From: Enterococcus sp. DIV0212c
GTDB lineage: Bacteria > Bacillota > Bacilli > Lactobacillales > Enterococcaceae
NCBI RefSeq assembly: GCF_017377505.1
Contig: NZ_JAFREN010000008.1
Span: forward strand, 124,001 to 188,000
Direction of reading: 5' to 3'
DNA: 64,000 bases
Made by a program: the position numbers and the translations under genes. Below the pieces are notes generated by a model, which was not told the origin of the DNA, ran no database searches, and saw only the letters and a list, made by a program, of their open reading frames with translations. Position 1 is the first letter of the stretch. Every line of letters begins with the position of its first letter. Shown here piece after piece: positions 1-10,230 of this stretch.

Positions 1-84
1 TGAAGATGCGAATAGTGTGACCTAGCATGAAAGTTATGCTAAACTTAACTTTGTAGAAATTATTTTAGTAAGGAGACTTATGTT

Positions 85-537
85 ATGAGTAGAGAAATGA
101 CAGGATTGAAGTTTTATTTTAGAAATGGTGAAACTTGGACGATCGGTCGCCGTTTTATCGGAGATCTATGGATCAAACAAATCACAACTAGCTTTGGTCG
201 TATCCACGGAAGCGAATTTATGGAAATCCATCCATGTGAAGGGTTTAAAATCGAGATCTTCCAAGAAGGAGACCATGTTCAAACACATGATATCAACCTT
301 GGTGGGCTTGAATTAGGTATGTTCGCCCGCGCTTTAAAATATGAAGATATCGAGCGTATGGAAATTTTATACAAAACTGGTACACCAGATTTAGTTTATT
401 TCCCATACAAAGATAAAACTGACGAAGGTTTAGACAATGTTTATCAATCTACTAAAGTCAGCGAAAAAACAAAAAGCTTATACATCGTGATCGACCCGAA
501 ACAAACTGTTGATGATGTGTATGGTGAAGAACTTTAA
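85..537 (+). CDS. conserved hypothetical protein, 150 aa
   Basis: Unrecognised soluble protein with no signal peptide or membrane segment. It is rich in aromatic and acidic residues, with a plausible mixed alpha/beta composition. The ATG at 85 is preceded by an AAGGAG Shine-Dalgarno sequence at 70-75. An earlier ATG at 79 opens only a two-codon frame (ATG TTA TGA) and is not the start. Codon use matches the neighbours and an intrinsic terminator follows directly, so it is probably a monocistronic gene. I cannot assign a function. The gene is real by RBS, length and terminator, and its role is unknown. Confidence 0.8.
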   Translation: MSREMTGLKFYFRNGETWTIGRRFIGDLWIKQITTSFGRIHGSEFMEIHPCEGFKIEIFQEGDHVQTHDINLGGLELGMFARALKYEDIERMEILYKTGTPDLVYFPYKDKTDEGLDNVYQSTKVSEKTKSLYIVIDPKQTVDDVYGEEL

Positions 538-549
538 AAAATAACTGAT

Positions 550-589
550 GACCGTAGATTTCTTTTTAAAAGATTCTGCGGTTTTTTTA
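550..589 (+). terminator. intrinsic terminator after the hypothetical gene
   Basis: An imperfect stem begins ACCGTAGA and is closed by TCTGCGGT, followed by seven T residues. Confidence 0.75.
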
Positions 590-612
590 ACTTTTATGAT
601 GGGGTGTAAAAA

Positions 613-1593
613 TTGAAAGCAATTGAATTATCTTTTACAGAAAAACAAGCGAAGTTAGAACTGAATCATGAGGTCGACTTACCTAAAAGAACAGAAAATC
701 AACTACTGATCAAAGTCGAAGCAGCTGCAATTAATAGAACAGATTTAATGGCAAAAGAATCTGGAAAGTTGCCTAAAGGCAGTTCTATTTTAGGAGTAGA
801 AGTTTCAGGAATCGTCCTTGAAAGTGATTCGGAGCTTTTTCCTCAAGGAAGCCGTGTCATGGGGCTTGTCAATGGTGGCGGTTATGCAGAATATGCTGTG
901 ATGAACATCGGTAATGCAATGCCTTTATCAGAACAGTTGACTTTTGAAGAAGGCGCAGCAATTCCAGAGGTGTTTCTTACAGCATATCAAACACTTTTTT
1001 GGTTAGGAGAATTGAAGTCTACGGAGTCTGTATTGATTCATGCAGGGGCGAGCGGTGTAGGCACGGCTGCCATACAGTTAGTTAAACAATTAACCTCAGC
1101 TAAAATCTTTGTAACAGCAGGAACTCCTGAAAAACTTGAATTGTGCCGCTCGTTAGGCGCAGATATTCTTATTAATTATAAAGAAGAAGCCTTTCCTCAA
1201 ATCGTACAAAAAGAGACAGAAGGCAAGGGCGTCGATCTTATTTTAGATTTTGTAGGTGCTTCCTATTGGGAGTCTAATTTAGCTAGTATTGCATATGATG
1301 GACGCTTGATTCTGATTGGAATTCTCGGAGGCTCACTTGTGAAAGAAGTCAACTTGATGACTTTACTGGAAAAAAGAATAACTGTAAAAGGGACCGTGCT
1401 GACTCCACGTAGTGATGCGTACAAAGCTGAATTAACGAAAGAATTCTTAAGTAAAACCACTATGCTATTTGAATCTGGTCAATTAAAACCGGTAGTCGAT
1501 TCTGTATTCTTGCTTGAAAATGTAGAAGCGGCCCATCAATATATGTTGGAAAATAAAAATAAAGGAAAAATCATATTGAAAATCAACGAGTAA
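613..1593 (+). CDS. zinc-independent quinone oxidoreductase-like MDR protein
   Basis: Medium-chain dehydrogenase/reductase, 326 aa, of the NADPH:quinone oxidoreductase / PIG3 type. An N-terminal GroES-like fold is followed by a Rossmann domain. The nucleotide-binding stretch HAGASGVGTAAIQL lies at about residues 143-156. The catalytic zinc ligands of alcohol dehydrogenases are not evident, which fits the quinone reductase branch. The start is a TTG at 613 with GGGGTG upstream at 601-606. Substrate is unknown; members usually reduce quinones or activated alkenes with NADPH. The gene stands alone between two terminator-like hairpins. Confidence 0.82.
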   Translation: MKAIELSFTEKQAKLELNHEVDLPKRTENQLLIKVEAAAINRTDLMAKESGKLPKGSSILGVEVSGIVLESDSELFPQGSRVMGLVNGGGYAEYAVMNIGNAMPLSEQLTFEEGAAIPEVFLTAYQTLFWLGELKSTESVLIHAGASGVGTAAIQLVKQLTSAKIFVTAGTPEKLELCRSLGADILINYKEEAFPQIVQKETEGKGVDLILDFVGASYWESNLASIAYDGRLILIGILGGSLVKEVNLMTLLEKRITVKGTVLTPRSDAYKAELTKEFLSKTTMLFESGQLKPVVDSVFLLENVEAAHQYMLENKNKGKIILKINE

Positions 1594-1620
1594 TTCAAAC
1601 TCAGTCATATAAAGATAAAA

Positions 1621-1678
1621 TGCTGATAATCAGTTGGTTTTAAACCTTTTCGATTCAATCAGCAAGATGATTTTTTTA
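1621..1678 (+). terminator. probable terminator after the oxidoreductase gene
   Basis: TGCTGAT pairs with ATCAGCA across a loop that contains a smaller GGTTTTAAACC hairpin. A run of seven T follows six bases later. The gap before the T tract lowers confidence. Confidence 0.5.
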
Positions 1679-1695
1679 TTAATAAGAAAAATATG

Positions 1696-1724
1696 TTGAC
1701 ACTTAGGTGAGGTAGGTATATACT
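1696..1724 (+). promoter_or_regulatory. sigma-A promoter of the aro operon
   Basis: TTGACA at 1696-1701 is a perfect -35. Exactly 17 bases separate it from TATACT at 1719-1724, one mismatch from the -10 consensus. It lies about 40 bp upstream of the leader peptide start. No obvious operator overlaps it, so control probably acts after initiation. Confidence 0.9.
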
Positions 1725-1764
1725 GAGAACAATTCTTAAATAAATCAGTTACGGAGTGATTCAT

Positions 1765-1827
1765 ATGACAACCATGAAGCATAACCAATTACAACTGAAT
1801 AATTATTACTTTAGCTATTTTAGATGA
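1765..1827 (+). CDS. aro operon leader peptide, Tyr/Phe-rich, 20 aa
   Basis: Short frame of 20 codons starting at ATG 1765, with GGAG at 1753-1756 placed 8 bases upstream. The C-terminal part reads NNYYFSYFR followed by TGA at 1825-1827. Five of the last seven residues are Tyr or Phe (codons TAT TAC TTT AGC TAT TTT at 1804-1821), and there is no Trp. This is the pattern of a classical attenuation leader that senses charged tRNA-Tyr and tRNA-Phe. The operon downstream makes chorismate and both prephenate branch enzymes, which matches those amino acids. The stop codon overlaps the first segment of the attenuator. The peptide itself probably has no function. Confidence 0.85.
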   Translation: MTTMKHNQLQLNNYYFSYFR

Positions 1828-2005
1828 GTTTGTATTCATAACATTATGGATGCAGACTAGCAAGTTTGTATCTATGATGGCTAGGGGATTTTGAGATGAC
1901 TTTCAGCCGCGTAGATGAGAAAATCTATAGTGGCTTTTATATTACCTATTTTTTGTGAGGTGTTCACTGTAGATTTTTCTAAAAATTTACGTGAATACCT
2001 TTTTT
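1827..2005 (+). promoter_or_regulatory. domino-type transcription attenuator of the aro operon
   Basis: Seven RNA segments can pair in two exclusive sets. A 1827-1841, B 1842-1858, C 1863-1881, D 1905-1917, E 1920-1934, F 1958-1978, G 1981-2000. A:B (15 bp), C:D (12 bp with one bulge) and E:F (13 bp, one wobble) form one set. B:C (17 bp with an AGCA loop), D:E (about 12 bp with a GAGAAA loop) and F:G (20 bp, the terminator) form the other. I checked each helix base by base; every pair is Watson-Crick or G-U apart from the noted bulges. A ribosome at the leader stop codon would mask A and favour B:C, D:E and the terminator. A ribosome stalled at the first Tyr/Phe codons would leave A free and favour the antiterminated set. 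Pairing is seen; the mechanism is inferred. Confidence 0.85.
1958..2005 (+). terminator. attenuator terminator before aroE
   Basis: AGGTGTTCAC (1958-1967) pairs with GTGAATACCT (1991-2000). After one bulged T, GTAGATTTTT (1969-1978) pairs with AAAAATTTAC (1981-1990). Six T end at 2005. There is no complete gene between promoter and terminator except the leader peptide, so this is an attenuator rather than an end-of-gene terminator. Confidence 0.9.
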
Positions 2006-2038
2006 GTTTGAATAAAATACGTTTGAGGAGGAATTAAG

Positions 2039-2908
2039 ATGGACAATAAAATCACAGGACATACGAGATTGGCTGCACTATTTGCTACGCCGATCCGTCA
2101 CAGTGTTTCACCAATGATTCACAATACAGCGTTTCAAGCTTTAGATATTGATGCTGTATATCTAGCTTTTGAAGTGGGAACAGATGGGCTAGAGCAAGCG
2201 GTTGATTCAATCAAAAATTTAGACATGATAGGTGCAAATTTATCCATGCCTAATAAAATAGCAGCGGTTGATTATATGGATGAATTAAGCGAAGCTGCAC
2301 GCTTGATAGGTGCAGTTAATACGATCACCAACGATAATCGAAAATTGACAGGTCATAACACTGATGGTACAGGTTTTATGAGAAGCTTACAAGACATCGA
2401 TGTAGATATTATCGGAAAAAAGATGACGATCGTTGGTGCTGGCGGAGCAGCTACAGCAATCATCGTACAAGCCGCTTTGGATGGTGTAAAAGAAATCACT
2501 GTGTACAATCGAAAAGATGATTTTTACGATAATATCAAGACGAAGTTAGCATACATTTCAGATAACACGGAATGCATCATTAACCTAAAAGATTTAGCGG
2601 AACAAGATTCCCTAGCAAAAGATGTGGCGGAAAGCGCATTGTTATTAAATGCAACGGGTGTCGGCATGAAACCATTAGAAAACCAAACACCGATTCAAGA
2701 TTTTTCAATCCTACGTCCAGACTTAGCTGTTTGCGATGTTATCTATACACCAAGAGAGACAGAATTTTTAAAACAAGCGCGTTTGCGTGGCGCAAAAACG
2801 AACAATGGTTTAGGTATGTTATTGTACCAAGGCGCTGCCGCATTTGAAAAGTGGACAGGACAAGAAATGCCAATAGATATCGTTAAACCAATTATTGAAA
2901 ATAACTAA
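2039..2908 (+). CDS. aroE: shikimate dehydrogenase
   Basis: 289-aa NADP-dependent shikimate 5-dehydrogenase, which reduces 3-dehydroshikimate to shikimate. The N-terminal substrate domain has SVSPMIHN at about 22-29 and NLSMPNK with the catalytic lysine near residue 73. Asp in HNTDGTGF near 109 completes the active site. The cofactor loop VGAGGAATA begins the Rossmann part near residue 134. ATG at 2039 follows a strong GAGGAGG. It is the first gene of an eight-gene aromatic operon and lies about 33 bases behind the attenuator terminator. Confidence 0.95.
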   Translation: MDNKITGHTRLAALFATPIRHSVSPMIHNTAFQALDIDAVYLAFEVGTDGLEQAVDSIKNLDMIGANLSMPNKIAAVDYMDELSEAARLIGAVNTITNDNRKLTGHNTDGTGFMRSLQDIDVDIIGKKMTIVGAGGAATAIIVQAALDGVKEITVYNRKDDFYDNIKTKLAYISDNTECIINLKDLAEQDSLAKDVAESALLLNATGVGMKPLENQTPIQDFSILRPDLAVCDVIYTPRETEFLKQARLRGAKTNNGLGMLLYQGAAAFEKWTGQEMPIDIVKPIIENN

Positions 2909-2933
2909 TCATATACTGAAGGAGAGAAAACAA

Positions 2934-3956
2934 ATGATCGTAATTATGAAATCAGAAGCAACCAAAGCACAAATTAAATCGGTGATCGAACGAGTAAAAA
3001 AAGAAGGTCTAGAGGTTCATTTAAGTGAAGGGAAAGAACAAACAATCATTGGCTTGGTTGGCGACACAACAAAAATGCAGGATGTGGCATTCAATAGTTA
3101 CGATGGTGTTGAAAATGCAGTTAGAATATCTTTGACATACAAACTAACTAGTCGAGAGTTTCATCCAGAAAATACGGTCGTTGATGTTGATGGCGTTAAA
3201 ATAGGTGACGGAAGCATGACGATGATGGCAGGTCCATGTTCAATCGAAAGTTTGGATCAAATCCGCGAATGTGCCAGAATCGCTAAAGCAGGCGGTGCAA
3301 CAATCTTACGAGGTGGGGCTTTTAAACCTAGAACATCGCCATATGCTTTCCAAGGTTTAGAAGAAGAAGGATTGAAATACATCCGCCAAGCTGCAGATGA
3401 ATTTGATATGAAAGTCATTACAGAAGTAATGGATGAAGCACATATTGATATGATCGCTCAATACAGTGATATTTTACAAATCGGTGCTAGAAACATGCAA
3501 AACTTCAAATTATTACAAGCTGTTGGGAAAACAGGTAAACCAATTGGCTTAAAACGAGGAATCTCTGGTACAATTGATGAGTGGTTAAATGCAGCAGAAT
3601 ACATCGCTGCTCAAGGAAATTTCAACGTAATTTTCATTGAACGTGGTATTCGCACTTACGAAACTGCAACTCGTAACACACTTGATTTAAGTGCTGTTCC
3701 ATTAATTAAAAAATTAAGTCATTTTCCAATTATTGTTGACCCAAGTCACGGAGTAGGAATTTGGGATCTTGTCCCTTCAATGGCACGTGCAGGAGTAGCA
3801 GCAGGAGCAGATGGATTGATTGTTGAGATTCATCCAGATCCTATCAACGCTTGGTCTGACGGTCCACAATCATTAAACGAAAAAACATACATGCGCATGA
3901 TGGAAGAAGTTCACATCATCGAAAAAGCAATGAAGGAAATTAATGCATTAGGGTAA
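2934..3956 (+). CDS. aroF: 3-deoxy-7-phosphoheptulonate (DAHP) synthase
   Basis: First enzyme of the shikimate pathway, condensing phosphoenolpyruvate and erythrose 4-phosphate. From ATG 2934 it is 340 aa, the length of type I-beta enzymes that carry an N-terminal ferredoxin-like regulatory domain (about residues 1-75). The TIM-barrel begins after that, with AGPCSIES near 99-106 (metal-binding Cys) and GGAFKPRTSPYAFQG further on. The frame opens at 2895, but the Shine-Dalgarno GAAGGAGAG at 2918-2926 selects ATG 2934. The N-terminal domain suggests allosteric control by an aromatic end product or prephenate; which ligand cannot be read here. Confidence 0.94.
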   Translation: MIVIMKSEATKAQIKSVIERVKKEGLEVHLSEGKEQTIIGLVGDTTKMQDVAFNSYDGVENAVRISLTYKLTSREFHPENTVVDVDGVKIGDGSMTMMAGPCSIESLDQIRECARIAKAGGATILRGGAFKPRTSPYAFQGLEEEGLKYIRQAADEFDMKVITEVMDEAHIDMIAQYSDILQIGARNMQNFKLLQAVGKTGKPIGLKRGISGTIDEWLNAAEYIAAQGNFNVIFIERGIRTYETATRNTLDLSAVPLIKKLSHFPIIVDPSHGVGIWDLVPSMARAGVAAGADGLIVEIHPDPINAWSDGPQSLNEKTYMRMMEEVHIIEKAMKEINALG

Positions 3957-3997
3957 AAATAGTACAAGACTGCACTAAAAAGTAGGAGTTGGATCAG

Positions 3998-5059
3998 ATG
4001 AAACTTACAGTAACTTTACCAAATCATTCTTATGATTTGACTATTGAAAAAGGATTGTTGGCAAATATTGGGCAATGGGCAAAAGAACTCTGGTTGCCGC
4101 AAAAAATTGTGATTATAACGGATACAAATGTTCAGCCGTTATATGGTGATCAAGTTAAAGAAAGTTTAAAAGAAGCTGGTTTTGATCCTTCTACCTTTGT
4201 AATCGATGCAGGAGAACAAAGCAAACGCTTGTCCGTAGCTGCTGAAATTTATGATTTTCTTGCAGATGAAGGGCTCACTAGAAGTGACGGGATCATAGCA
4301 CTTGGCGGCGGCGTTGTTGGCGACTTAGCTGGTTTTGTTGCTTCAACCTATATGCGAGGCCTGCATTTTTTACAAGTCCCAACAACGTTGTTGGCCCAAG
4401 TCGATAGCAGTATTGGCGGTAAAACGGCTGTTAATACAACGAAAGCAAAAAATTTAGTAGGAACATTTGCACAGCCGGATGGCGTTTTGATTGATCCTGA
4501 CACCTTGAACACATTAGAAGTAAGACGAGTTCGTGAAGGAATCGCAGAAATCATCAAATCTGCCGCGATTGCAGATGAAACGTTATGGCAACAATTGGAT
4601 GCGTTAAAAGATGAACATGATTTATTAACACATGCCACTGAGATCATCGCTGCTTGTTGCAAGATAAAAAGAACAGTAGTTGAAGCTGACGAATTGGATA
4701 ATGGTGTCCGTTTACTACTTAATTTTGGGCATACGATCGGTCATGCATTGGAAAATACAGCAGGTTATGGCATTTTAACTCACGGTGAAGGGGTTGCAAT
4801 CGGCATGAGTCAAATCACTCGCATTGCAGAAGAAAAAACGCTGACACCAGCTGGAACAACTAAGCAACTAAACGATATGATTCAAAAATTCCATTTACCA
4901 ATTGCATCTGAGCATTGGAACAAAGAGGAATTATATGCTGCATTGACTCATGATAAAAAAACACGTGGCGGTCAAATCAATATTATTTTACTTGAATCGA
5001 TCGGTAAAGCGAAAATCGTTCGTATTCCAATAGAAGAAATGAAGAGTTATTTAGACTAG
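3998..5059 (+). CDS. aroB: 3-dehydroquinate synthase
   Basis: 353-aa NAD- and metal-dependent enzyme turning DAHP into 3-dehydroquinate. Visible family motifs are DAGEQSK, the [14 protein letters not shown] glycine-rich loop, [12 protein letters not shown] and the metal-site region [17 protein letters not shown] in frame at 3989 lies directly against the TAGGAG sequence. ATG 3998 sits 9 bases from that RBS and is preferred. Third gene of the aro operon. Confidence 0.95.
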   Translation: MKLTVTLPNHSYDLTIEKGLLANIGQWAKELWLPQKIVIITDTNVQPLYGDQVKESLKEAGFDPSTFVIDAGEQSKRLSVAAEIYDFLADEGLTRSDGIIALGGGVVGDLAGFVASTYMRGLHFLQVPTTLLAQVDSSIGGKTAVNTTKAKNLVGTFAQPDGVLIDPDTLNTLEVRRVREGIAEIIKSAAIADETLWQQLDALKDEHDLLTHATEIIAACCKIKRTVVEADELDNGVRLLLNFGHTIGHALENTAGYGILTHGEGVAIGMSQITRIAEEKTLTPAGTTKQLNDMIQKFHLPIASEHWNKEELYAALTHDKKTRGGQINIILLESIGKAKIVRIPIEEMKSYLD

Positions 5060-5070
5060 GGGGAAAATAT

Positions 5071-6237
5071 ATGCGTTTTATTACTGCGGGAGAATCACAT
5101 GGACCAGAATTAACAGCAATTATTGAAGGCTTACCAGCAGGGTTGCCTTTATCACCTGAAGACATTAATTTAGAATTAGCCAGAAGACAAGGTGGATATG
5201 GTCGTGGCGGCAGAATGTTGATTGAAAAAGACCAAGTAAGAATTACTTCCGGCATTCGTCATGGGAAAACATTAGGCTCACCAGTAACGCTGGTGGTTGA
5301 AAATAAAGATTGGAAGAATTGGACTTCTGTGATGTCGATTGAAGAAGTTACAGAAAAAGAGAAAAAAATTCGCCGAGTAAACAAGCCACGTCCAGGACAT
5401 GCGGATTTAGTTGGCGGTATCAAGTATCAGCATGATGACTTAAGAAACGTCCTAGAACGTTCATCTGCACGCGAAACAACGATGCGAGTGGCGATTGGTG
5501 CAGTTGCTAAGAAATTACTAAAAGAACTAGATGTTGAAGTTGCTGGTCATGTTGCAATATTAGGTGGCATCAAAGCAGAAATTCCGGATAACTTAACAGT
5601 CAAAGAGATACAAGAACGTTCGGAAAAATCAGATGTTCGTGTTCTTGATCCATCAGTAGAACAAGAGATACGTGATTTAATCGATCAAACAAAGAAAAAT
5701 GGTGATACGGTTGGCGGTGTCGTTGAAGTCGTTGTTGGCGGAGTGCCGATTGGTTTAGGTAGTTATGTGCAATGGGACCGCAAGCTAGATGCAAAAATAG
5801 CACAAGCCGTAACCAGCATCAATGCATTTAAAGGTGTTGAATTCGGTATTGGTTTTGAAATGGGCTTTAAGCCTGGCAGTCAAGTAATGGATGAAATCAT
5901 TTGGAATGAAAAAACTGGTTATACAAGAACATCGAACAATTTAGGTGGTTTTGAAGGTGGTATGACTAACGGAATGCCGATCATTGTTAGAGGAGTCATG
6001 AAACCTATCCCAACATTATACAAACCACTACAAAGCGTAAATATCGATACAAAAGAACCATATAAAGCAAGTGTAGAACGTTCTGATAGTACAGCTGTTC
6101 CGGCTGCAAGTGTCGTTTGTGAAGCGGTTGTAGCAACTGAAGTAGCTCAAGCTATGCTAGAAAAATTCGGTAGCGATGCTTTTGACCAAATGAAAGAAGA
6201 AGTAAAACAATATCGCCGTTATACTCAATCGTTTTAA
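5071..6237 (+). CDS. aroC: chorismate synthase
   Basis: 388 aa, usual length for the bifunctional-length Firmicutes type. It converts 5-enolpyruvylshikimate 3-phosphate to chorismate using reduced FMN. Motifs include the start [27 protein letters not shown], the [13 protein letters not shown] region, and [19 protein letters not shown] 5071 follows GGGGGAAAA, 11 bases after the aroB stop, so translation is probably coupled. Confidence 0.96.
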   Translation: MRFITAGESHGPELTAIIEGLPAGLPLSPEDINLELARRQGGYGRGGRMLIEKDQVRITSGIRHGKTLGSPVTLVVENKDWKNWTSVMSIEEVTEKEKKIRRVNKPRPGHADLVGGIKYQHDDLRNVLERSSARETTMRVAIGAVAKKLLKELDVEVAGHVAILGGIKAEIPDNLTVKEIQERSEKSDVRVLDPSVEQEIRDLIDQTKKNGDTVGGVVEVVVGGVPIGLGSYVQWDRKLDAKIAQAVTSINAFKGVEFGIGFEMGFKPGSQVMDEIIWNEKTGYTRTSNNLGGFEGGMTNGMPIIVRGVMKPIPTLYKPLQSVNIDTKEPYKASVERSDSTAVPAASVVCEAVVATEVAQAMLEKFGSDAFDQMKEEVKQYRRYTQSF

Positions 6238-6265
6238 TCAAATTATAAATGGAGAGTGAAGCGGA

Positions 6266-7363
6266 ATGAACAAAAAGGTCTTGATTGTCGGTTTAGGCTT
6301 GATCGGCAGTTCGTTAGCATTATGTATAAAAAAAGAACATCCATTAGTAACGATCATTGGTATCGATAGCTTAGAAAAATCTGAAATGTTTGCCTTAAAA
6401 CGACAAATCATCGATCAAAGAGGGGAATCGTTTGAACTTGCTGCTGCACAAGCAGATGTAATTTTCTTGTGTACGCCAGTTAAAAGCATGCTGAAACAAT
6501 TAAAAACCCTCGGGCAATTGTCATTAAAAGAAGGTGTAATTATTTCTGATGTCGGCAGTACTAAACTTGAAATTATAGAGACTGCCGAACAAGCTGGGTT
6601 AAAAACTTTTATCGGTGGTCATCCCCTGGCAGGCTCACATAAATCTGGCGTTACTGCTGCAGATGAAAATCTATTCGAAAATGCTTACTATATTTTAACT
6701 GAACCTAAGTTAAAAGCACAATCTCAAGTTGATGAATTGCAACGATTATTAAAGGGAACAAGAGCAAAATTTGTGGTTCTAACTCCAGAAGAACATGATC
6801 AAATTACAGGAATGCTCAGTCATTTACCACATATTATCGCCGCTGGTTTAGTGAACCAGAGTAAAGTCTTTAATGAAGAACATCCTCGTTCTAGACAATT
6901 AGCTGCTGGCGGGTTTCGTGATATTACACGAATTGCTTCTTCGGATCCACAGATGTGGACAGATATTTTACTAAGCAATAAAGCGGCGTTATTAGATTTA
7001 ATGACCATTTGGCAAACTGAAATGGAGCAAGTGGTATCATGGCTTAAAACTGAAAATAAAGAAGCGATTTATCAATTTTTCTATGAAGCAAAAGAAACCA
7101 GAAATCAAATGCCTGTTCATAAAGAAGGGGCTATTCCGGCCTTTCACGACTTATTTGTGGATGTTCCAGACGTTCCTGGTGTCATTGCTGAAATTACAGG
7201 ATTACTTGGAAAAGTAAAATTGTCATTGATCAATTTAAAAATCCTTGAAACTCGAGAAGATATTTACGGTATTTTACAATTAACCTTTAAACGCGAAGAA
7301 GATTTAAAAAAGGCGAAGGAATATATTGAAAGAGAAACAAATTATTTGTGTTATGAAAAGTAA
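6266..7363 (+). CDS. tyrA: prephenate dehydrogenase with C-terminal ACT domain
   Basis: 365-aa NAD-dependent enzyme giving 4-hydroxyphenylpyruvate for tyrosine. The Rossmann loop VGLGLIGSSLA is at residues 8-18, and GGHPLAGSHKSG carries the family histidine near 120. The last 75 or so residues, from VDVPDVPGVIAEITGLLG, form an ACT domain, usually the site of tyrosine feedback. It lies between aroC and aroA, followed by an unusually long 97-base spacer with a large hairpin. Confidence 0.94.
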   Translation: MNKKVLIVGLGLIGSSLALCIKKEHPLVTIIGIDSLEKSEMFALKRQIIDQRGESFELAAAQADVIFLCTPVKSMLKQLKTLGQLSLKEGVIISDVGSTKLEIIETAEQAGLKTFIGGHPLAGSHKSGVTAADENLFENAYYILTEPKLKAQSQVDELQRLLKGTRAKFVVLTPEEHDQITGMLSHLPHIIAAGLVNQSKVFNEEHPRSRQLAAGGFRDITRIASSDPQMWTDILLSNKAALLDLMTIWQTEMEQVVSWLKTENKEAIYQFFYEAKETRNQMPVHKEGAIPAFHDLFVDVPDVPGVIAEITGLLGKVKLSLINLKILETREDIYGILQLTFKREEDLKKAKEYIERETNYLCYEK

Positions 7364-7374
7364 AAGGGGATCAG

Positions 7375-8744
<1,370 letters not shown>

Positions 8745-8758
8745 ACGGAGGAACGTAC

Positions 8759-9259
8759 ATGAAGGGGATTATTTTAATTGGTTTTATGGGAGCGGGAAAA
8801 ACAACCGTAGGAAAGCTGCTTTCAGAAAAAACAGGAATGGAACACATTGATTTTGATGATAAAATAGTTGAAGAAATTGGTATGACGATCCAAGAGTTTT
8901 TTGATTTGCATGGGGAAGAAGCCTTTAGAGAAAGAGAAACGAATGTTCTAAAACGTTATCTAGATCATAATCAAGTAGTGTCAACTGGTGGAGGAATTGT
9001 TATGAGACCTGAAAATCGGGAATTGTTAAAACAAATGGCACCTGTTGTTTATCTACAAACAAAACCAGAAATTTTTATTCCTAGATTGAAGCATGACCAT
9101 ACAACCGTTAGACCGTTAGTTGTTTCAAAATCTCCAGATGAAATCAGAAAAGTCTTTGAACCACGAATTCCTTATTATGAAGAAAGTGCCAGTTTAGTAG
9201 TTGATACAGACAATCGAACACCAGAAGAAATCGTATCTGTAATTTTAGAAAATATATAA
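8759..9259 (+). CDS. aroK: shikimate kinase
   Basis: 166-aa P-loop kinase phosphorylating shikimate at O3. Walker A GFMGAGKTTVGK spans about residues 8-19. The shikimate-binding Asp/Arg region is DFDDKIVEE and FREREtNVL, and the STGGGIV loop follows. ATG 8759 lies behind CGGAGGAA, 14 bases after aroA. Pathway order in the operon is not the reaction order, but every step needed here except 3-dehydroquinate dehydratase is present. Confidence 0.93.
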   Translation: MKGIILIGFMGAGKTTVGKLLSEKTGMEHIDFDDKIVEEIGMTIQEFFDLHGEEAFRERETNVLKRYLDHNQVVSTGGGIVMRPENRELLKQMAPVVYLQTKPEIFIPRLKHDHTTVRPLVVSKSPDEIRKVFEPRIPYYEESASLVVDTDNRTPEEIVSVILENI

Positions 9260-9271
9260 GTAGGTGAATGA

Positions 9272-10120
9272 ATGAAAGTCGGTTTTTTAGGCCCAGAAGC
9301 ATCTTTTACTCACACTGCAACAAAAACTGCTTTCCCAAATGAAGAGTTAGTTTCTTATCATTCGATTCCAGCTTGTATAAAGGGTGTTGAATTTGGTGAA
9401 GTAGATTTAGGTGTAGTTCCCATTGAAAATACAATTGAAGGATCGGTTAATACGACGGTCGACTATCTTTTTCACCAAACAACGATTCCTGTGGGAGCAG
9501 AAATTGTATTGCCAATCTATCAACAATTAATGGTAACAAAAAATAACAAGGAATCGTGGCTGGAAACAACAAAAATTTTATCTCACCCTCAAGCATTAGC
9601 ACAGTCACAAGAATTTATTCGTACCCATTTTCCTATGGCTGATCTAGAAGCAACACCATCGACTGCGTATGCTGCAAATTTTGTTTCAAGTCATCCAGAG
9701 CAAAAAATTGCCGCAATTGCACCGAAACTTTCTGCTCAGGCATATGATCTGGAAATTGTCGGTAAAAATATTCAAGATGTAGCGATCAATCAAACTCGTT
9801 TTTGGGTTTTAGGTGCTGAAAAAGTCGAATTACCTATCCAATCAAAAGAGCAGAAGTTGACGATCGCACTAACTATGCCAGATAATATGCCAGGCGCTTT
9901 GCATAAAGCTTTGTCCGCATTCAGTTGGCGAGAAATCGATTTAAGCAAAATTGAATCTAGACCACTAAAAACCACATTGGGTGAATATTTCTTTTTAATC
10001 GATATAAATGTTCAAAAACCGCAACAATTACTAGATAATGCAATAGAAGAAATACGTTTAATGGGTGGAACGGTGAAAATATTCGGAAATTATGCAATTC
10101 ATCCAATCAACGGAGTATAA
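9272..10120 (+). CDS. pheA: prephenate dehydratase
   Basis: 282-aa monofunctional prephenate dehydratase giving phenylpyruvate. It opens with FLGPEASFTHTAT and holds VPIENTIEGSVNTT and the catalytic-region motif NQTRFWVLG. A C-terminal ACT domain carries KIESRPLKTTLGEYFF, the phenylalanine-binding ESRP signature. ATG 9272 is 12 bases after aroK. Last gene of the aro operon; a terminator overlaps its stop codon. Confidence 0.95.
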   Translation: MKVGFLGPEASFTHTATKTAFPNEELVSYHSIPACIKGVEFGEVDLGVVPIENTIEGSVNTTVDYLFHQTTIPVGAEIVLPIYQQLMVTKNNKESWLETTKILSHPQALAQSQEFIRTHFPMADLEATPSTAYAANFVSSHPEQKIAAIAPKLSAQAYDLEIVGKNIQDVAINQTRFWVLGAEKVELPIQSKEQKLTIALTMPDNMPGALHKALSAFSWREIDLSKIESRPLKTTLGEYFFLIDINVQKPQQLLDNAIEEIRLMGGTVKIFGNYAIHPINGV

Positions 10121-10146
10121 AGATCTGAAAAGGTCTTTTTATTTTT
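10119..10146 (+). terminator. aro operon terminator
   Basis: AAAGATCT (10119-10126) pairs with AGGTCTTT (10131-10138) around a GAAA tetraloop, then a T-rich tract. Confidence 0.8.
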
Positions 10147-10171
10147 TGTTAAATTTTAACTATCTAATAGG

Positions 10172-10186
10172 AATTTTCAGCAAAAT
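10172..10186 (+). promoter_or_regulatory. possible CodY box upstream of the LCP gene
   Basis: AATTTTCAGCAAAAT matches 13 of 15 positions of the Firmicutes CodY consensus AATTTTCWGAAAATT. It lies 45 bp before the start of the LCP gene. A short AT-rich motif can match by chance, so this is only suggestive. Confidence 0.35.
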
Positions 10187-10230
10187 AAGGTATGCTTATA
10201 TTTGTTGTTAATTTAAGTGAGGTGGACGTA

